NCBI GenBank assembly: GCA_019240115.1
Contig: JAFAYV010000025.1
Span: forward strand, 1-64,000
Reading direction: 5' to 3'
Length of the DNA: 64,000 nt
Source: Solirubrobacterales bacterium
GTDB lineage: Bacteria; Actinomycetota; Thermoleophilia; Solirubrobacterales; Solirubrobacteraceae
Notes under the pieces: model-generated
What the model was told of the DNA's origin: nothing
The model's database searches: none
What the model saw: the letters and a program-made list of their open reading frames with translations, nothing else
Made by a program: the position numbers and the translations under genes
Shown here: one piece after another, positions 27,252 through 36,801 of the stretch
Layout: each line of letters begins with the position of its first letter
Numbering within the stretch: position 1 is the stretch's first letter

Positions 27252-28049
27252 ATGGCCGAGTCAGAGCGGGTCCGCACCGAGATCGCCGACCACGTCGCCG
27301 TGGTCACGCTGACGCGCGCCGACAAGCACAACGCGCTCGACCTGCCGATGTTCGAGGCCGTCGTCGACGCCGCCGCTCGCGTGGGCGCCGCCCCCGGCAT
27401 CCGCGCGGTCGTCCTGCACGGCGACGGGCCGAGCTTTTGCTCGGGCATCGACCTGGCGTCGATGATGGGCTCCGACGACGGCCTTGAGAGGATCGCCGAC
27501 GCGGTCGGCGAGACCCCGCCGAACCTCTTCCAGCGCGCCGCCCACGACTGGATGATGCTGCCGATGCCGGTCATCGCGGCGCTGCACGGCAACTGCCTCG
27601 GCGGCGGCCTGCAGATCGCACTCGGCGCCGACATCCGGGTCGCGGCGCCCGACGCCCGCCTGTCGGTGATGGAGGTCAAGTGGGGCCTGGTGCCCGACAT
27701 GGCGATCACCCGGACGCTCACCCGGCTCGTCGCGATCGACGTCGCCAAGGAGCTGACCTACACCGCGCGCGCGCTCGACGCCGTGGAAGCGCACCGCCTC
27801 GGGCTCGTCACCCACCTCGCCGGGGACCCGCTCGCCGCCGCCCGCGCGCTCGCCGCCGAGATCGCGCAGCGCTCGCCGGATGCGGTCCGCGCCGCCAAGC
27901 GGCTCTACGACTCCGCCTGGAGGGGCTCCGCCGCCGAGACGCTCGCGCTCGAGGCCGAGCTCCAGCTCGGCCTGCTCGGCTCGCCGAATCAACTGGCGGC
28001 CGTGGCCGCCGGGCTCAAGCGCGAGCCCGCCGAGTTCGTCGATCGCTGA
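27252..28049 (+). CDS. enoyl-CoA hydratase/isomerase family protein
   Basis: 265 residues. First oxyanion motif GDGPSFCSGIDLASM near 58, second NCLGGGLQIALGADIR near 117, and the catalytic region KWGLVPDMAITRTL near 143 with a Glu/Asp pattern seen in crotonases. The DHNALD-type start DKHNALDLPMFEAV near 20 is typical. Probably acts in fatty-acid or branched-chain acyl-CoA breakdown. Predicted leaderless: TAGGAT (27237-27242), nine bases before the ATG. Confidence 0.88.
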   Translation: MAESERVRTEIADHVAVVTLTRADKHNALDLPMFEAVVDAAARVGAAPGIRAVVLHGDGPSFCSGIDLASMMGSDDGLERIADAVGETPPNLFQRAAHDWMMLPMPVIAALHGNCLGGGLQIALGADIRVAAPDARLSVMEVKWGLVPDMAITRTLTRLVAIDVAKELTYTARALDAVEAHRLGLVTHLAGDPLAAARALAAEIAQRSPDAVRAAKRLYDSAWRGSAAETLALEAELQLGLLGSPNQLAAVAAGLKREPAEFVDR

Positions 28050-28090
28050 TCGCGGGTGCGCCAGCCGCCGGCCGGCCACCGAGACTCAAG

Positions 28091-28162
28091 CTGGGGAACA
28101 GGGACTCGAACCCCAAATTCGACATCCAGAGTGTCGCGTGTTGCCGATTACACCATTCCCCA
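28091..28162 (-). tRNA. tRNA-Gln (anticodon CUG)
   Basis: 72 bases. Acceptor stem TGGGGAA pairs with TTCCCCA, with discriminator G. Anticodon arm CGACA-CTCTGGA-TGTCG gives anticodon CUG for CAG codons. T-arm contains GGTTCGAGTCC. CCA is not encoded (CTT follows the discriminator). Confidence 0.95.
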
Positions 28163-28216
28163 GGGGCAGCGATCTGGGATCGACCACCGCAGTATAGGTG
28201 GTGGTCGGAGCGGCGG

Positions 28217-29458
28217 CTACTCGACGGTCTCCAGATCGGTGCCGAGGTCGCCGAGCCCCTCGGCGCGGTCGCCGAGATCGGTGCCGGCGGCGACGAGCCG
28301 CCGGGCAGCCTGGAGATCATCGGAGCGTCCGACGGTCAGGGCGCCGGCGACCCGCCCCTCGTGCAGGTAGAAGACGGTGAACTCGCCCTCGTCCGGGTTG
28401 CCGCGCACGACCTCGCGGTCCCAATCGTAGGCGGGGCCGACGTACTCGAGCGCGGCCCAGTCGGAGAGGTCGGAGAAGAAGTAGGGCACGGCTTCGTGAT
28501 CGACGTCCCGGCCGAGCATGTTCAGCGCCGCCGTCTTGCCGTGGCCGAAGGCGACGTCCCAGTGCTCGACGCGGATCCGGCGGCCGCCGTTGACGACGCT
28601 CGTGTACTCGGCGACGTCGCCGGCGGCGAACACGCCCCGGGTGGCCGTCTGCAGCTGGGAGTCGACGAGGATCCCCCCCGAGTCGCCGAGCTCGAGGCCG
28701 GCGGAGCGCGCCAGCATGACGTCGGGGTTGACCCCCGTGCCGATGACGACCGCGTCGGCCTCGATCTCGCGGCCCTTCTTCGTCACGACGCGGGTGACGT
28801 GGCCGTCGGCGCCCTCGAAGCGCTCGAGCTCATCCTCGGCGTGCACCTCGATCCCGTGGTCGACGAGGATGTCGTGGAAGAAGCGCGCGGCCGCGGGGCC
28901 GAAGGTCCGGCTGAGCGCGATCGGCTCCATCATCACCATCGTGCAGCGGCTGCCGAGCTCGGTCAGCGTGGCGGCGACCTCGGAGGCGATGTAGGAGCCG
29001 CCGATGAGCACGACGCGCTTGCCGGCGGCGTTCGCGCGGATCTCGTCGCTGTTGGCGAACGTGCGCAGGTAGTGCAGGCCCTCGAGGTCCGCGCCGTCGA
29101 CGGCCAGGCGGCGCACGTTGGCCCCGGTGGCGAGCAGGAGCTGGCCGAAGGCGATCTCCTGCTTGTCCGACAGGCGCACGGTGCGGGCCTGCAGGTCGAG
29201 CTTCATCGCCGACGTCCGGGTCAGCGTCTCGATGCTCTGGTCGGCGTAGAAGTCGGCGTCCTGCATCAGCGCGTCCTCCCGCGACTCCTGGCCCTGCAGG
29301 TAGCCCTTGGACAACGGCGGACGGTCATAGGGCAGGTCCGGTTCGCGCCCGACGAGCAGGATCGATCCCTCGGCACCCTCGCGGCGCAGCCAACGGGCGC
29401 AGTTGCCGCCGGCGATGCCGCCGCCGACGAGGAGGTAGTCGATGTCACGGTCGGCCAT
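28217..29458 (-). CDS. FAD-dependent NAD(P)H oxidoreductase (ferredoxin reductase/AIF-like)
   Basis: 413 residues. FAD motif LVGGGIAGGNCARWL near 9, conserved PYDRPPLSKGYL near 43, NAD motif VVLIGGSYIASEVAATL near 149, second FAD motif GVFAAGDVAEY near 275, then a C-terminal domain with VEHWDVAFGHGKTAA typical of putidaredoxin-reductase-like proteins. Electron partner unknown. The gene starts 4 bases after the TrkA-like gene and is the last of that operon. The final residues are a short acidic repeat (LGDRAEGLGDLGTDLETVE cut here). Confidence 0.88.
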   Translation of the reverse strand: MADRDIDYLLVGGGIAGGNCARWLRREGAEGSILLVGREPDLPYDRPPLSKGYLQGQESREDALMQDADFYADQSIETLTRTSAMKLDLQARTVRLSDKQEIAFGQLLLATGANVRRLAVDGADLEGLHYLRTFANSDEIRANAAGKRVVLIGGSYIASEVAATLTELGSRCTMVMMEPIALSRTFGPAAARFFHDILVDHGIEVHAEDELERFEGADGHVTRVVTKKGREIEADAVVIGTGVNPDVMLARSAGLELGDSGGILVDSQLQTATRGVFAAGDVAEYTSVVNGGRRIRVEHWDVAFGHGKTAALNMLGRDVDHEAVPYFFSDLSDWAALEYVGPAYDWDREVVRGNPDEGEFTVFYLHEGRVAGALTVGRSDDLQAARRLVAAGTDLGDRAEGLGDLGTDLETVE

Positions 29459-29462
29459 GGCC

Positions 29463-30140
29463 TCAGCTGCCCGCCGACACCCGAGCGGCGGCGAAGTACG
29501 GCGTGATCTCCCCCTCGAGCCCCGGGTCGAGGATGAGCATCACCTGGTCGCCGGCCTGCATCACCGTGTCGGCCTTGGGGACGAAGCCGCTACCGCCGCG
29601 CAGGACGGAGATGATGAGCGCGCCCTCGGGCAGCATGACGTCGCGGACCGCGCGGCCGGCCGCCGGCGAGCCCTCGCCGACCTCGAGCTCGATGATCTCG
29701 AGGTGCTCCTCCTCGAGCGCGAGGAGCTGGACGAGGCCGTACTCGGGGACCTCGTGCTCGATCAGGCGCAGGATGAGGTCGGTGGCCGAGACGGCGGGCT
29801 GCACGCCGAGCAGCTTGAAGTGGTCGAAGTTGCGCGGGTTGTTGACGCGAGCGACGATGCGCTCGACGTTGTACTTCTCCTTGGCGACCTGGCAGATGAG
29901 GATGTTGTCCTCGTCGTCGCCGGTGACCGCGATCACGAGGTCGGCGCGCTGGATCCCGGCCCGCTCGAGGATCCACAGCTCGGTCGCGTCGCCGTACTGG
30001 ACCGCGTGCTCGAGCTCCTCCTCGACGATCCGGTAGCGGCGGTGATCGGACTCGATCAGCGTCACCTCCTGGTCGCGGGCGATCAGCTCTCGAGCGAGGT
30101 TCCACCCCACCTTGCCGGCGCCGGCGATGATCACGTACAC
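29463..30140 (-). CDS. TrkA-type potassium uptake regulator (NAD-binding plus TrkA_C)
   Basis: 225 residues. Rossmann motif VIIAGAGKVGWNLA at residues 3-16, Asp/Glu at the end of strand 2 (LIESDHRRYR), VTGDDEDNILICQVA near 73, and a TrkA_C domain (about 140-215, IIELEVGEGSPAAGR ... AGDQVMLILDPG). Such proteins bind NAD(H) or nucleotides and gate potassium channels/transporters. GTG start with GAGGAGAAGG about 8 bases ahead and a TACGGT -10 further upstream. No TrkH/KtrB pore gene is in the window. Confidence 0.88.
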   Translation of the reverse strand: MYVIIAGAGKVGWNLARELIARDQEVTLIESDHRRYRIVEEELEHAVQYGDATELWILERAGIQRADLVIAVTGDDEDNILICQVAKEKYNVERIVARVNNPRNFDHFKLLGVQPAVSATDLILRLIEHEVPEYGLVQLLALEEEHLEIIELEVGEGSPAAGRAVRDVMLPEGALIISVLRGGSGFVPKADTVMQAGDQVMLILDPGLEGEITPYFAAARVSAGS

Positions 30141-30186
30141 GAGTCGCTTCCCTTCTCCTCGGGTTGACCGTAGCGGCCCCGCCGGC

Positions 30187-30609
30187 TCACGGCGCGAGCA
30201 CCACCTGCTCGGCCTCGTCGATCGCCGACTGGGTCGGGCAGATCGTCAGCAGCCCCTGCTCGCCGTACCACGCCGCCCGCGCCGGATCGGCGACGCGCAC
30301 CACCACACGCGGCACGTTGAAGCGGCGCTGCGCCAGCTGAGCGATCACCAGATTTGTGTTGTCCCCGCTCGTCGCGGCCATAAACACGTCGGCCGCCTCT
30401 ATTCCGGCGGCGATCAGGCCGTCGATCTCCAGCGCCGCCGCGACCGTGAACCGGCCCCCGGCGTCCTCCCAGCTCGTCGACTGGTCCTTGTCGAGCCGCT
30501 CGTGCGACAACGGGTCCGAATCGAGCACCGAGACGTCATGTCCGGCCGACAGCGCCCGCTTGGCGACCGCCGATCCCACGCGCCCGGCGCCCACGATGAC
30601 GATGAACAT
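30187..30609 (-). CDS. second TrkA-N domain protein, lacking TrkA_C
   Basis: 140 residues, starting MFIVIVGAGRVGSAVAKRAL, a Rossmann GxGxxG motif; ATSGDNTNLVIAQLAQRRF near 78 matches TrkA_N. It stops after the first domain, unlike the neighbour. The ATG at 30609 is chosen: TACGAT lies seven bases ahead (30617-30622) and the upstream 10 codons are unconserved. Paired TrkA-like genes (CeoB/CeoC) are usual in actinobacteria and probably form a mixed ring. Confidence 0.85.
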   Translation of the reverse strand: MFIVIVGAGRVGSAVAKRALSAGHDVSVLDSDPLSHERLDKDQSTSWEDAGGRFTVAAALEIDGLIAAGIEAADVFMAATSGDNTNLVIAQLAQRRFNVPRVVVRVADPARAAWYGEQGLLTICPTQSAIDEAEQVVLAP

Positions 30610-30639
30610 GGCGCGAATCGTAGGGATCCGCGCGCCCAC

Positions 30640-30890
30640 GCGCCCCCCGGACTCTCAGAACATCCGCGCCAGCACCACCACAGAACGCGGCGCAGGCCAC
30701 AGCCCCACCGGGAGACCGACGGCGACTGAGGCCGACCGTCCCCGTCCGGCGGCACTTGCGTGAACCTCCGCGGCGACCCGCGCCCCGACCAGCGCAGCGG
30801 TGCCGGCCGGCGGGGAGGGGGCTGCCTCAGGCGTGCCGACGGACGGGCGGGCTGCTTCGGATGACCGTCCCGCCCCCGGCCGGCTGCCCC
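30640..30890. other. intergenic region downstream of hppA
   Basis: No gene. An imperfect inverted repeat pairs 30802-30817 (GCCGGCCGGCGGGG...) with 30869-30884 (..CCCCCGGCCGGC), lying right after the hppA stop on the minus strand; it could act as a terminator. No T-tract is seen. Confidence 0.4.
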
Positions 30891-32960
30891 TCAGGTGATC
30901 AGCGGAATGATGAGCAGTGCAACGATGTTGGCCACCTTGATCATCGGGTTGATCGCCGGCCCCGCCGTGTCCTTGTACGGGTCGCCGACGGTGTCGCCGG
31001 TGACCGCGGCCGCGTGAGCCTCGGAGCCCTTCCCCCCGAACTCGCCGTCCTCGATCAGCTTCTTGGCGTTGTCCCAGGCCCCGCCGCCGGCGGTCATCGA
31101 GACCGCCATGAAGATGCCGACGACGATCACGCCGATCAGCAGCCCGCCCAGGGCCTCGATGCTGATGACGCCGACGATCACCGGGACGACGATCGGGATC
31201 AGCGCCGGGACGATCATCTCGCGCTGCGCGGACCGGGTGACGATGTCGACGCAGGTGCCGTACTCGGGTTCGTCGGTGCCCTCCATGATCCCCGGCTTGT
31301 CGCGGAACTGGCGGCGCACCTCCTCGACCACGGCGCCGCCGGCCCGGCCCACCGCCTCCATCGAGAGAGCGGCGAACAGGTAGACCATGAGCCCGCCGAC
31401 GAGCAGGCCGATCAGCACCGGCGGGTTGCCGATCGCGAAGTTGAACGAGTTGCCCTTGCTGGTGGCGGCGAGCTCGCGTTCGAACGCGTTGAACAGCACC
31501 AGGGCCGCCAATGCCGCCGAGCCGATCGCGTAGCCCTTGGTGACGGCCTTCGTGGTGTTGCCGACCGCGTCGAGCGGGTCGGTGATGTTGCGGACCTCCT
31601 CGGGCAGCTCGGCCATCTCGGCGATGCCGCCGGCATTGTCGGTGATCGGACCGAACGCGTCGAGCGCCACGATGAGGCCGGTGAGCGAGAGCTGGGCCAT
31701 GACCGCGACGCCGATGCCGTAGACGCCGTGACCGCTGCCGCCGGCGAGCTTCCAGGAGCCGAAGATCCCCAGCGCGATGACGATCGCCGGCAGCGCCGTG
31801 GCCTGGTATCCCTGCGCCAGGCCCTGGATGATGTTCGTCGCGTGACCGGTCTGCGACGCGCGCGCGGTCGACTTGACCGGCGAGAACCGCGTCGAGGTGT
31901 AGTAGTCGGTGATCACGAACAGGCACGCGGTGACGACCAGGCCGATGAGCGCGCACAGGTAGTAGTGCCACCAGGGCGAGGCGGCGTGGCCGCCCGTGTA
32001 GGTGATCCCGTGCATGAGCCAATAGGTGACCGGGATGAAGATGAGCGCCGCCAGCCCCCCGGACAGGATCAGCCCCTGGTACAGCGCGCGCTCGACGTTG
32101 CCCGTGCGGGACTTGACCGCGAACGTGCCGATGATCGAGGCGATGATCGAGACGGCGCCGAGGATCAGCGGGTAGATCGCCAGGGCGCTGTGCTGGGTGA
32201 AGCTCAGGATGCCGAGCAGCATCACCGCGACCGCGGTGACCGCATAGGTCTCGAACAGATCGGCGGCCATGCCGGCGCAGTCGCCGACGTTGTCGCCGAC
32301 GTTGTCGGCGATCACCGCCGGGTTGCGCGGGTCGTCCTCGGGGATCCCGGCCTCGATCTTGCCGACGAGGTCGGCGCCGACGTCGGCGCCCTTGGTGAAG
32401 ATGCCGCCGCCGAGGCGGGCGAACACCGAGATGAGCGAGCCGCCGAAGCCGAGGCCTATGAGCGCGTCGACGGCGTGCCGCGTGGACTCGCCGGCGATCC
32501 AGGTGAGGATCCCGTAGTACGCGGAGACGCCGATGAGCGCGAGGCCGACGACGAGCATGCCGGTGACTGCCCCGCCGCGGAAGGCGACGTCGAGCGCCTT
32601 GCCGATGCCCCCGCGGGCGGCCTCGGCGACCCGCGCGTTGGCGCGCACCGACACGTTCATGCCGACGTAGCCGGCCGACGCCGACAGCACCGCGCCGATC
32701 AAGAAGCCGATCGCGACGCGGATGTTCTGCAGCGGGATGAGCACGATGAAGACGACGACGCCGACGCCCGCGATCGTCGTGTACTGGCGGTTCAGGTACG
32801 CGGAGGCGCCCTCCTGCACGGCCGCGGAGATGGTCCGCATGCGCTCGTTGCCGGCCGAGAGGGCGAGCAGCGCCCGGGACGTCGCGGCGCCATAGACGAT
32901 GGCGGCTCCGGCACACACCAGCGCGACGAGGACGCCATGGTTCGTCAGAAAGCTAGACAA
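30891..32960 (-). CDS. hppA: membrane H+-translocating pyrophosphatase
   Basis: 689 residues, about 15-16 membrane helices. Pumps protons using pyrophosphate hydrolysis. Substrate motifs: [18 protein letters not shown] near 184-201 and [12 protein letters not shown] near 217-228, plus [10 protein letters not shown] near 445. In [14 protein letters not shown] near 468 there is Lys where K+-dependent enzymes have Ala, so it is predicted K+-independent. TTG start with GGAGG at the right distance (32967-32971). Stands at the head of the group with the TrkA-like genes. Confidence 0.96.
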   Translation of the reverse strand: MSSFLTNHGVLVALVCAGAAIVYGAATSRALLALSAGNERMRTISAAVQEGASAYLNRQYTTIAGVGVVVFIVLIPLQNIRVAIGFLIGAVLSASAGYVGMNVSVRANARVAEAARGGIGKALDVAFRGGAVTGMLVVGLALIGVSAYYGILTWIAGESTRHAVDALIGLGFGGSLISVFARLGGGIFTKGADVGADLVGKIEAGIPEDDPRNPAVIADNVGDNVGDCAGMAADLFETYAVTAVAVMLLGILSFTQHSALAIYPLILGAVSIIASIIGTFAVKSRTGNVERALYQGLILSGGLAALIFIPVTYWLMHGITYTGGHAASPWWHYYLCALIGLVVTACLFVITDYYTSTRFSPVKSTARASQTGHATNIIQGLAQGYQATALPAIVIALGIFGSWKLAGGSGHGVYGIGVAVMAQLSLTGLIVALDAFGPITDNAGGIAEMAELPEEVRNITDPLDAVGNTTKAVTKGYAIGSAALAALVLFNAFERELAATSKGNSFNFAIGNPPVLIGLLVGGLMVYLFAALSMEAVGRAGGAVVEEVRRQFRDKPGIMEGTDEPEYGTCVDIVTRSAQREMIVPALIPIVVPVIVGVISIEALGGLLIGVIVVGIFMAVSMTAGGGAWDNAKKLIEDGEFGGKGSEAHAAAVTGDTVGDPYKDTAGPAINPMIKVANIVALLIIPLIT

Positions 32961-33017
32961 GAAGGGGCCTCCGGATGAGTCTCAGATCAGGGGCGCGCCC
33001 GAGCGCGTCACAACGGC

Positions 33018-33048
33018 AAAAGGGGCCTCCGCACGACGCGGGGGCCCC
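33018..33048 (-). terminator. Rho-independent terminator
   Basis: Read on the minus strand: GGGGCCCCCGC, loop GTCGT, GCGGAGGCCCC, followed by TTTT. One mismatch pair in the stem. Ends the ybdK/DUF1844-like transcript, upstream of hppA. Confidence 0.75.
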
Positions 33049-33107
33049 GGCATGAAGCCGCGCGCGAGTCTAGCGGGCGGGTCGGCGCCGCGTCGCCGTT
33101 GCGGGGC

Positions 33108-33665
33108 TCACTGCCCCGGAACCCAGAGCCGCCCGCTGCGCTGAGCCGGACCCGGTTCGTCGGGGGTCGAGTGCTCGGGCGCCGTGGGCGTCGGCGGCTC
33201 GGCGTCGGGCCGGTCGGCGTCGGGCCGGTCGGCGTCGGGCCGGTCGGCGACCGGGGCGGCGGGGTCGGCGGGCGCGCCGGGGTCGGCCGTCGCGCCCGGG
33301 TCGGCCGTCGCGCCCGGGGCGGCCGTCGCGGCGGACTCCGCGGCGGGGCGCGGCGCTCCCGGCGAGCCGCCGAGCCGCACGTAGGCCATCTGCAGCTGGG
33401 AGAGGGCGTCGCGGATCGGCCCGCCCTGCTCGGGGGCGCAGCGCTCGATCAGCGGGAGCAGCGCGCGCACCGCCTCGATCGCCATCTGCACCTGGCCGAT
33501 GTCGCGCTCGTCCTCGGTGCCCGCCGACAGGCCGGTCCGGCGCATCCCGAGGTTGACGAGCGAGACGACCTGCTCGAGCAGGATCTGCTCGACGCGGATC
33601 TTCTTGAGCTCCGCCTCGTAGGCGGCGCGCAGCTCTTCCTCGGAGGGTTGACCGGTCGCACTCAT
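33108..33665 (-). CDS. DUF1844-like protein with repeat-rich tail
   Basis: 185 residues. The conserved part (about 8-90) contains LEQVVSLVNLGMRRTGL and DIGQVQMAIEAVRALLPLIE, which resembles DUF1844 proteins. The second half is disordered: ATADPGA-type units then DADRP-type units, both visible as DNA tandem repeats at 33203-33310. Function unknown. Its ATG overlaps the YbdK stop (ATGA). Confidence 0.68.
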   Translation of the reverse strand: MSATGQPSEEELRAAYEAELKKIRVEQILLEQVVSLVNLGMRRTGLSAGTEDERDIGQVQMAIEAVRALLPLIERCAPEQGGPIRDALSQLQMAYVRLGGSPGAPRPAAESAATAAPGATADPGATADPGAPADPAAPVADRPDADRPDADRPDAEPPTPTAPEHSTPDEPGPAQRSGRLWVPGQ

Positions 33666-34852
33666 AGCGTCTCCTCTCTGGTTCTCGATCCCACGGCCGT
33701 CGCCGCCGGGCCGCCCAGCGCGCCCGAGTATGTCTCGCTCGTCTGCGCCTGGACGGTCGCGAACGCCTCGGCGAGGCTCATGTCGGCCTCGAGCAGGGCG
33801 CGCTGGCGCTGGGCGCCGTTGCGGATGGGCAGCGCGACGTCGATCCCGAGCTCGGCGCGCATCGGCGCCGTCCACTGCAGCAGGCGCGGCAGCGCCTCGG
33901 TGGCCGGATAGGTCCGCCCGTGCTCGAGATCGAGCAGCTCGCCGTCGAGGCCGTAGCGCAGCGCGCGCCACATGTTCTCCTCGATCAGCCGGTTGGGGAG
34001 CTCGGCGGCCGGCACCCTCTCGTCGACGTCACGGGCCGCCTGGGCGACGCAGGCGACGATGAGCGCCGCCAGGGCGTCGGACTCGGCGGCGGTGAACTGG
34101 GCGTCGCAGATCCGCACCTCGACCGTCCCGAACGCGAAGTGCGGGCGGATCGACCACCATACCTGCGTGTATTCGACGATCGACCGGGTCGCGACCAGCA
34201 GCGCGATGTAGTCGCCGAACGTCGCCCAGTCGCCGAACGGGTCGGGAACGCCGCACCGGGGGAAGCTCTTCGTGAAGATCTGGGTGCGCGCGCTGTGCAG
34301 CCCGGTATCGCGCCCGTCGAGAAACGGCGAGTCGGCCGAGATGGCGAGCAGGATCGGCAGCACCGGACGCAGCCGGTCGCAGACCGCGACCGCGCGGTCG
34401 GCGCCACGGACGCCGACGTGGACGTGCAGCGAGAACGTGTTGTTGCGCCAGGCGACGTACCGCAGGCCCTCCTCGACGCGGCGATAGTGCTCGGTCTGGA
34501 TGATCGACTGATCGCGGTAGTCCGAGAAGGGGTGCGTTCCGGTGGACGAGAGCTCGACCCCCTCGGCGGCGGCCAGCGCAAACAGCCGCCGGCGCAGGTC
34601 CTGCTGAGCGGCGTGGGCGGCGGCCAGGTCGGCGCCGCGGCCGGAGCGGATCTCGATCTCCGAGGAGATGAGCTCGCCCGAGATCGACGCGGCGAGCGGG
34701 GGATCCGCTGCGGCGGCATCGCGCAGCGCTTCGAACTGCGGCACGAGCTCGAGCGTCTCGGGATCGAGCAGCCCGAACTCCTCCTCCAGGCCGACGGTGA
34801 AGTCGGTCGAGGCGTCGAAGGCCGCTCGGGCGGTGTCAAGATCGAGCTCCAC
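33662..34852 (-). CDS. carboxylate-amine ligase, YbdK/glutamate-cysteine ligase 2 type
   Basis: 396 residues. TVGLEEEFGLLDPET near 18-32 is the family signature with the metal-binding Glu cluster; SSEIEIRSG near 64, NTFSLHVHVGVRGADRAVA near 133 and FGTVEVRICDAQ near 239 follow in order. GCS2-family enzymes ligate an amine to a glutamate gamma-carboxyl, often with weak gamma-glutamylcysteine activity; actual substrate unknown. GTG start 16 bases after the rex stop, so co-transcribed with rex. Confidence 0.88.
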   Translation of the reverse strand: MELDLDTARAAFDASTDFTVGLEEEFGLLDPETLELVPQFEALRDAAAADPPLAASISGELISSEIEIRSGRGADLAAAHAAQQDLRRRLFALAAAEGVELSSTGTHPFSDYRDQSIIQTEHYRRVEEGLRYVAWRNNTFSLHVHVGVRGADRAVAVCDRLRPVLPILLAISADSPFLDGRDTGLHSARTQIFTKSFPRCGVPDPFGDWATFGDYIALLVATRSIVEYTQVWWSIRPHFAFGTVEVRICDAQFTAAESDALAALIVACVAQAARDVDERVPAAELPNRLIEENMWRALRYGLDGELLDLEHGRTYPATEALPRLLQWTAPMRAELGIDVALPIRNGAQRQRALLEADMSLAEAFATVQAQTSETYSGALGGPAATAVGSRTREETL

Positions 34853-34868
34853 GGAGTGTGGGCGACCA

Positions 34869-35543
34869 CTAGGTCAGGTAGAAGTACAGCGCGTAGAGCA
34901 GATCGACGGCCGGGCTCGACGTGTGGACGGTGACCTCGGGCGGCACCTGGAGGAGCGCGTCCGAGTAGTTGAAGATGATCTTCACGCCCGCGGTCACGAG
35001 CTCGTCGGCGAGCGTCTGAGCGGCGGCGGAGGGGACTGCGAGCACCGCGACCACGATCTCCTGCTCGTCCACGACAATCTGCAGCTCGGAGTTGTGGCGC
35101 ACCTCGAGGGTGCCGATGCGCGTGCCGACGCGGTCGCGATCGACGTCGAAGACGGCGACGACCCGGAACCCGTGGTCGGCGAAGATGTCCGAGGTGGCGA
35201 TCGCGGTCCCGAGGTGGCCGGCGCCGAACAGGGCGATGTTGTGCTGCCCGGCGGTGCGCAGGATCTTGCGGATCTGGCTGACGAGCGAGTCGACGTTGTA
35301 GCCGACGCCCCGTTTGCCGAACTTCCCGAACCCCGACAAGTCGCGTCGGATCTGGGTCGAGTTGACGTGCGTGTAGTCGGCGAGCTCCTGGCTGGAGATC
35401 GTCTCCTTGCCGATCTTGCGCGCCTGCGTGAGCACCTGCAGATAGCGCGACAGGCGCGCGGCGACGCCGAGCGACAGCTTCTCCCCCGGTTTCTCCAGTC
35501 CCGTGCCTGCGGACTCGGTCCCGCGACCGACGGTGTAGCTCAT
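34869..35543 (-). CDS. rex: redox-sensing transcriptional repressor Rex
   Basis: 224 residues. N-terminal winged helix (about 25-85, ISSQELADYTHVNSTQIRRDL, then GFGKFGKRGVGY), Rossmann domain with ALFGAGHLGTAI near 100 and a C-terminal swapped helix. Rex binds DNA when NAD+/NADH is high and lets go on NADH, controlling respiration and fermentation genes. Predicted leaderless: TAAGGT (35554-35559), ten bases before the ATG. I did not find a clear Rex operator in the window. Confidence 0.95.
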   Translation of the reverse strand: MSYTVGRGTESAGTGLEKPGEKLSLGVAARLSRYLQVLTQARKIGKETISSQELADYTHVNSTQIRRDLSGFGKFGKRGVGYNVDSLVSQIRKILRTAGQHNIALFGAGHLGTAIATSDIFADHGFRVVAVFDVDRDRVGTRIGTLEVRHNSELQIVVDEQEIVVAVLAVPSAAAQTLADELVTAGVKIIFNYSDALLQVPPEVTVHTSSPAVDLLYALYFYLT

Positions 35544-35563
35544 CCGGCGCCCAACCTTAGCTC

Positions 35564-35803
35564 CTAGCCCAGCGCCCGCACGAGGTCGGCCTCGTCGACG
35601 AAGAGCTCGAACGTCTCCACGCCGTCGATCGTCACGACCGGTATGCGCTCCAGATACGCCCGCAGGAGCCCGTCATCGTCCTCGATGCTGCGCTCGCAGA
35701 AGGCGAACGGGCGCTGCTCGCGCACGCGCAGCAGCACCCGGCGAGCGTCGTCGCACAGATGGCAGCCGGGACGGCCGTAGAGGATCACCGAGGGCTGGCG
35801 CAT
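35564..35803 (-). CDS. glutaredoxin-like thioredoxin-fold protein
   Basis: 79 residues. VILYGRPGCHLCDDARRVLL carries the CxxC (CHLC) of DUF836/glutaredoxin-like proteins; IPVVTIDGVETF near 55 has the cis-Pro. Probably a small thiol-disulfide protein. The ATG at 35803 lies 19 bases inside tsaD; longer frames run through tsaD and are not used. Confidence 0.85.
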   Translation of the reverse strand: MRQPSVILYGRPGCHLCDDARRVLLRVREQRPFAFCERSIEDDDGLLRAYLERIPVVTIDGVETFELFVDEADLVRALG

Positions 35804-36801
35804 CTCGGCAGCTCGCCGCTGGCGTAGACGTCCAGATCGAGGTAGCGGGGGTACTCGAGCGCCGGCGTGAAGCGTGCGGCGGAGGCGATCATCGCCGCGT
35901 TGTCGGTGCACAGCGCGCGCGGCGGGACGTCGAGCTGCGCGCCGAGCTCGCCCAAGCGGGCGCGCAGCGCACCGTTGGCGGCGACGCCGCCGCCGATCGC
36001 CAGCCGGTGCAGGCCGGTGTGCTCCAGCGCTCGCGCGGCCCGCGTCGCGAGCGACTCGACGATCGCGCGCTGATATGAGGCCGCGAGATCGGCGCGCCGC
36101 GCCGGCGCCTCGGAGCCGAGGTCGCGGACCGCGTAGAGCAGCGCCGTCTTGACGCCCGCGAAGGAGAAGTCCAGCCCGCGCACCCGAGCCGCGGTCGGGA
36201 ACGCGAACGCTTCGGGGTCCCCGTCGGCGGCCAGCCGTTCGAGCGCGGGGCCGCCGGGGTAGCCCAGCCCGAGCAGTCGCGCGCCCTTGTCGAACGCCTC
36301 GCCGGCGGCGTCGTCGAGCGTCTGTCCGAGAACGGCGTAGCCGGGGCCGTGATCCTCGACGCGGGCGACGAAGGTGTGGCCTCCGCTCGCGACCAGGCTG
36401 ACGAACGGCGGTGGCAGCGGCGCGTCCCCGATGAAGCTCGCGGCGACGTGGCCGTGGAGGTGATCGACGGCGGCCAGTGGGAGGCGGTGCGCGGCCGCGA
36501 GCGCCTTGGCGCTCGAGAGGCCGACGAGCAGCGCCGCGACGAGTCCGGGACCGCGCGTCACCGCGACGAGATCGAGCTCGGGCAGGGAGGTCTCCGCCTG
36601 GCGCAGCGCATCGGCGACCGCGGCGTCGATCAGCTCGAGGTGATGGCGCGAGGCGATCTCGGGCACCACCCCGCCGTAGCGATCGTGGATGCCCTGGGAG
36701 GAGATGACGTTGGCGCGGATCTCGCCGTCGCGGGTGAGGACCGCGGCGCAGGTGTCGTCGCAGCTGGTCTCCACGGCGAGGATGAGTCGGCGGTCAGACA
36801 T
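35785..36801 (-). CDS. tsaD: tRNA N6-threonylcarbamoyladenosine transferase TsaD
   Basis: 338 residues. ETSCDDTCAAVL near 10, metal-binding VDHLHGHVAASF near 107-118 (HxxxH type), SGGHTF near 138, and GGGVAANGALRARL near 270. Transfers threonylcarbamoyl from AMP to A37 of ANN-decoding tRNAs, with TsaB and TsaE. Overlaps rimI by 8 bases and the glutaredoxin gene by 19. Confidence 0.97.
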   Translation of the reverse strand: MSDRRLILAVETSCDDTCAAVLTRDGEIRANVISSQGIHDRYGGVVPEIASRHHLELIDAAVADALRQAETSLPELDLVAVTRGPGLVAALLVGLSSAKALAAAHRLPLAAVDHLHGHVAASFIGDAPLPPPFVSLVASGGHTFVARVEDHGPGYAVLGQTLDDAAGEAFDKGARLLGLGYPGGPALERLAADGDPEAFAFPTAARVRGLDFSFAGVKTALLYAVRDLGSEAPARRADLAASYQRAIVESLATRAARALEHTGLHRLAIGGGVAANGALRARLGELGAQLDVPPRALCTDNAAMIASAARFTPALEYPRYLDLDVYASGELPRCASPR

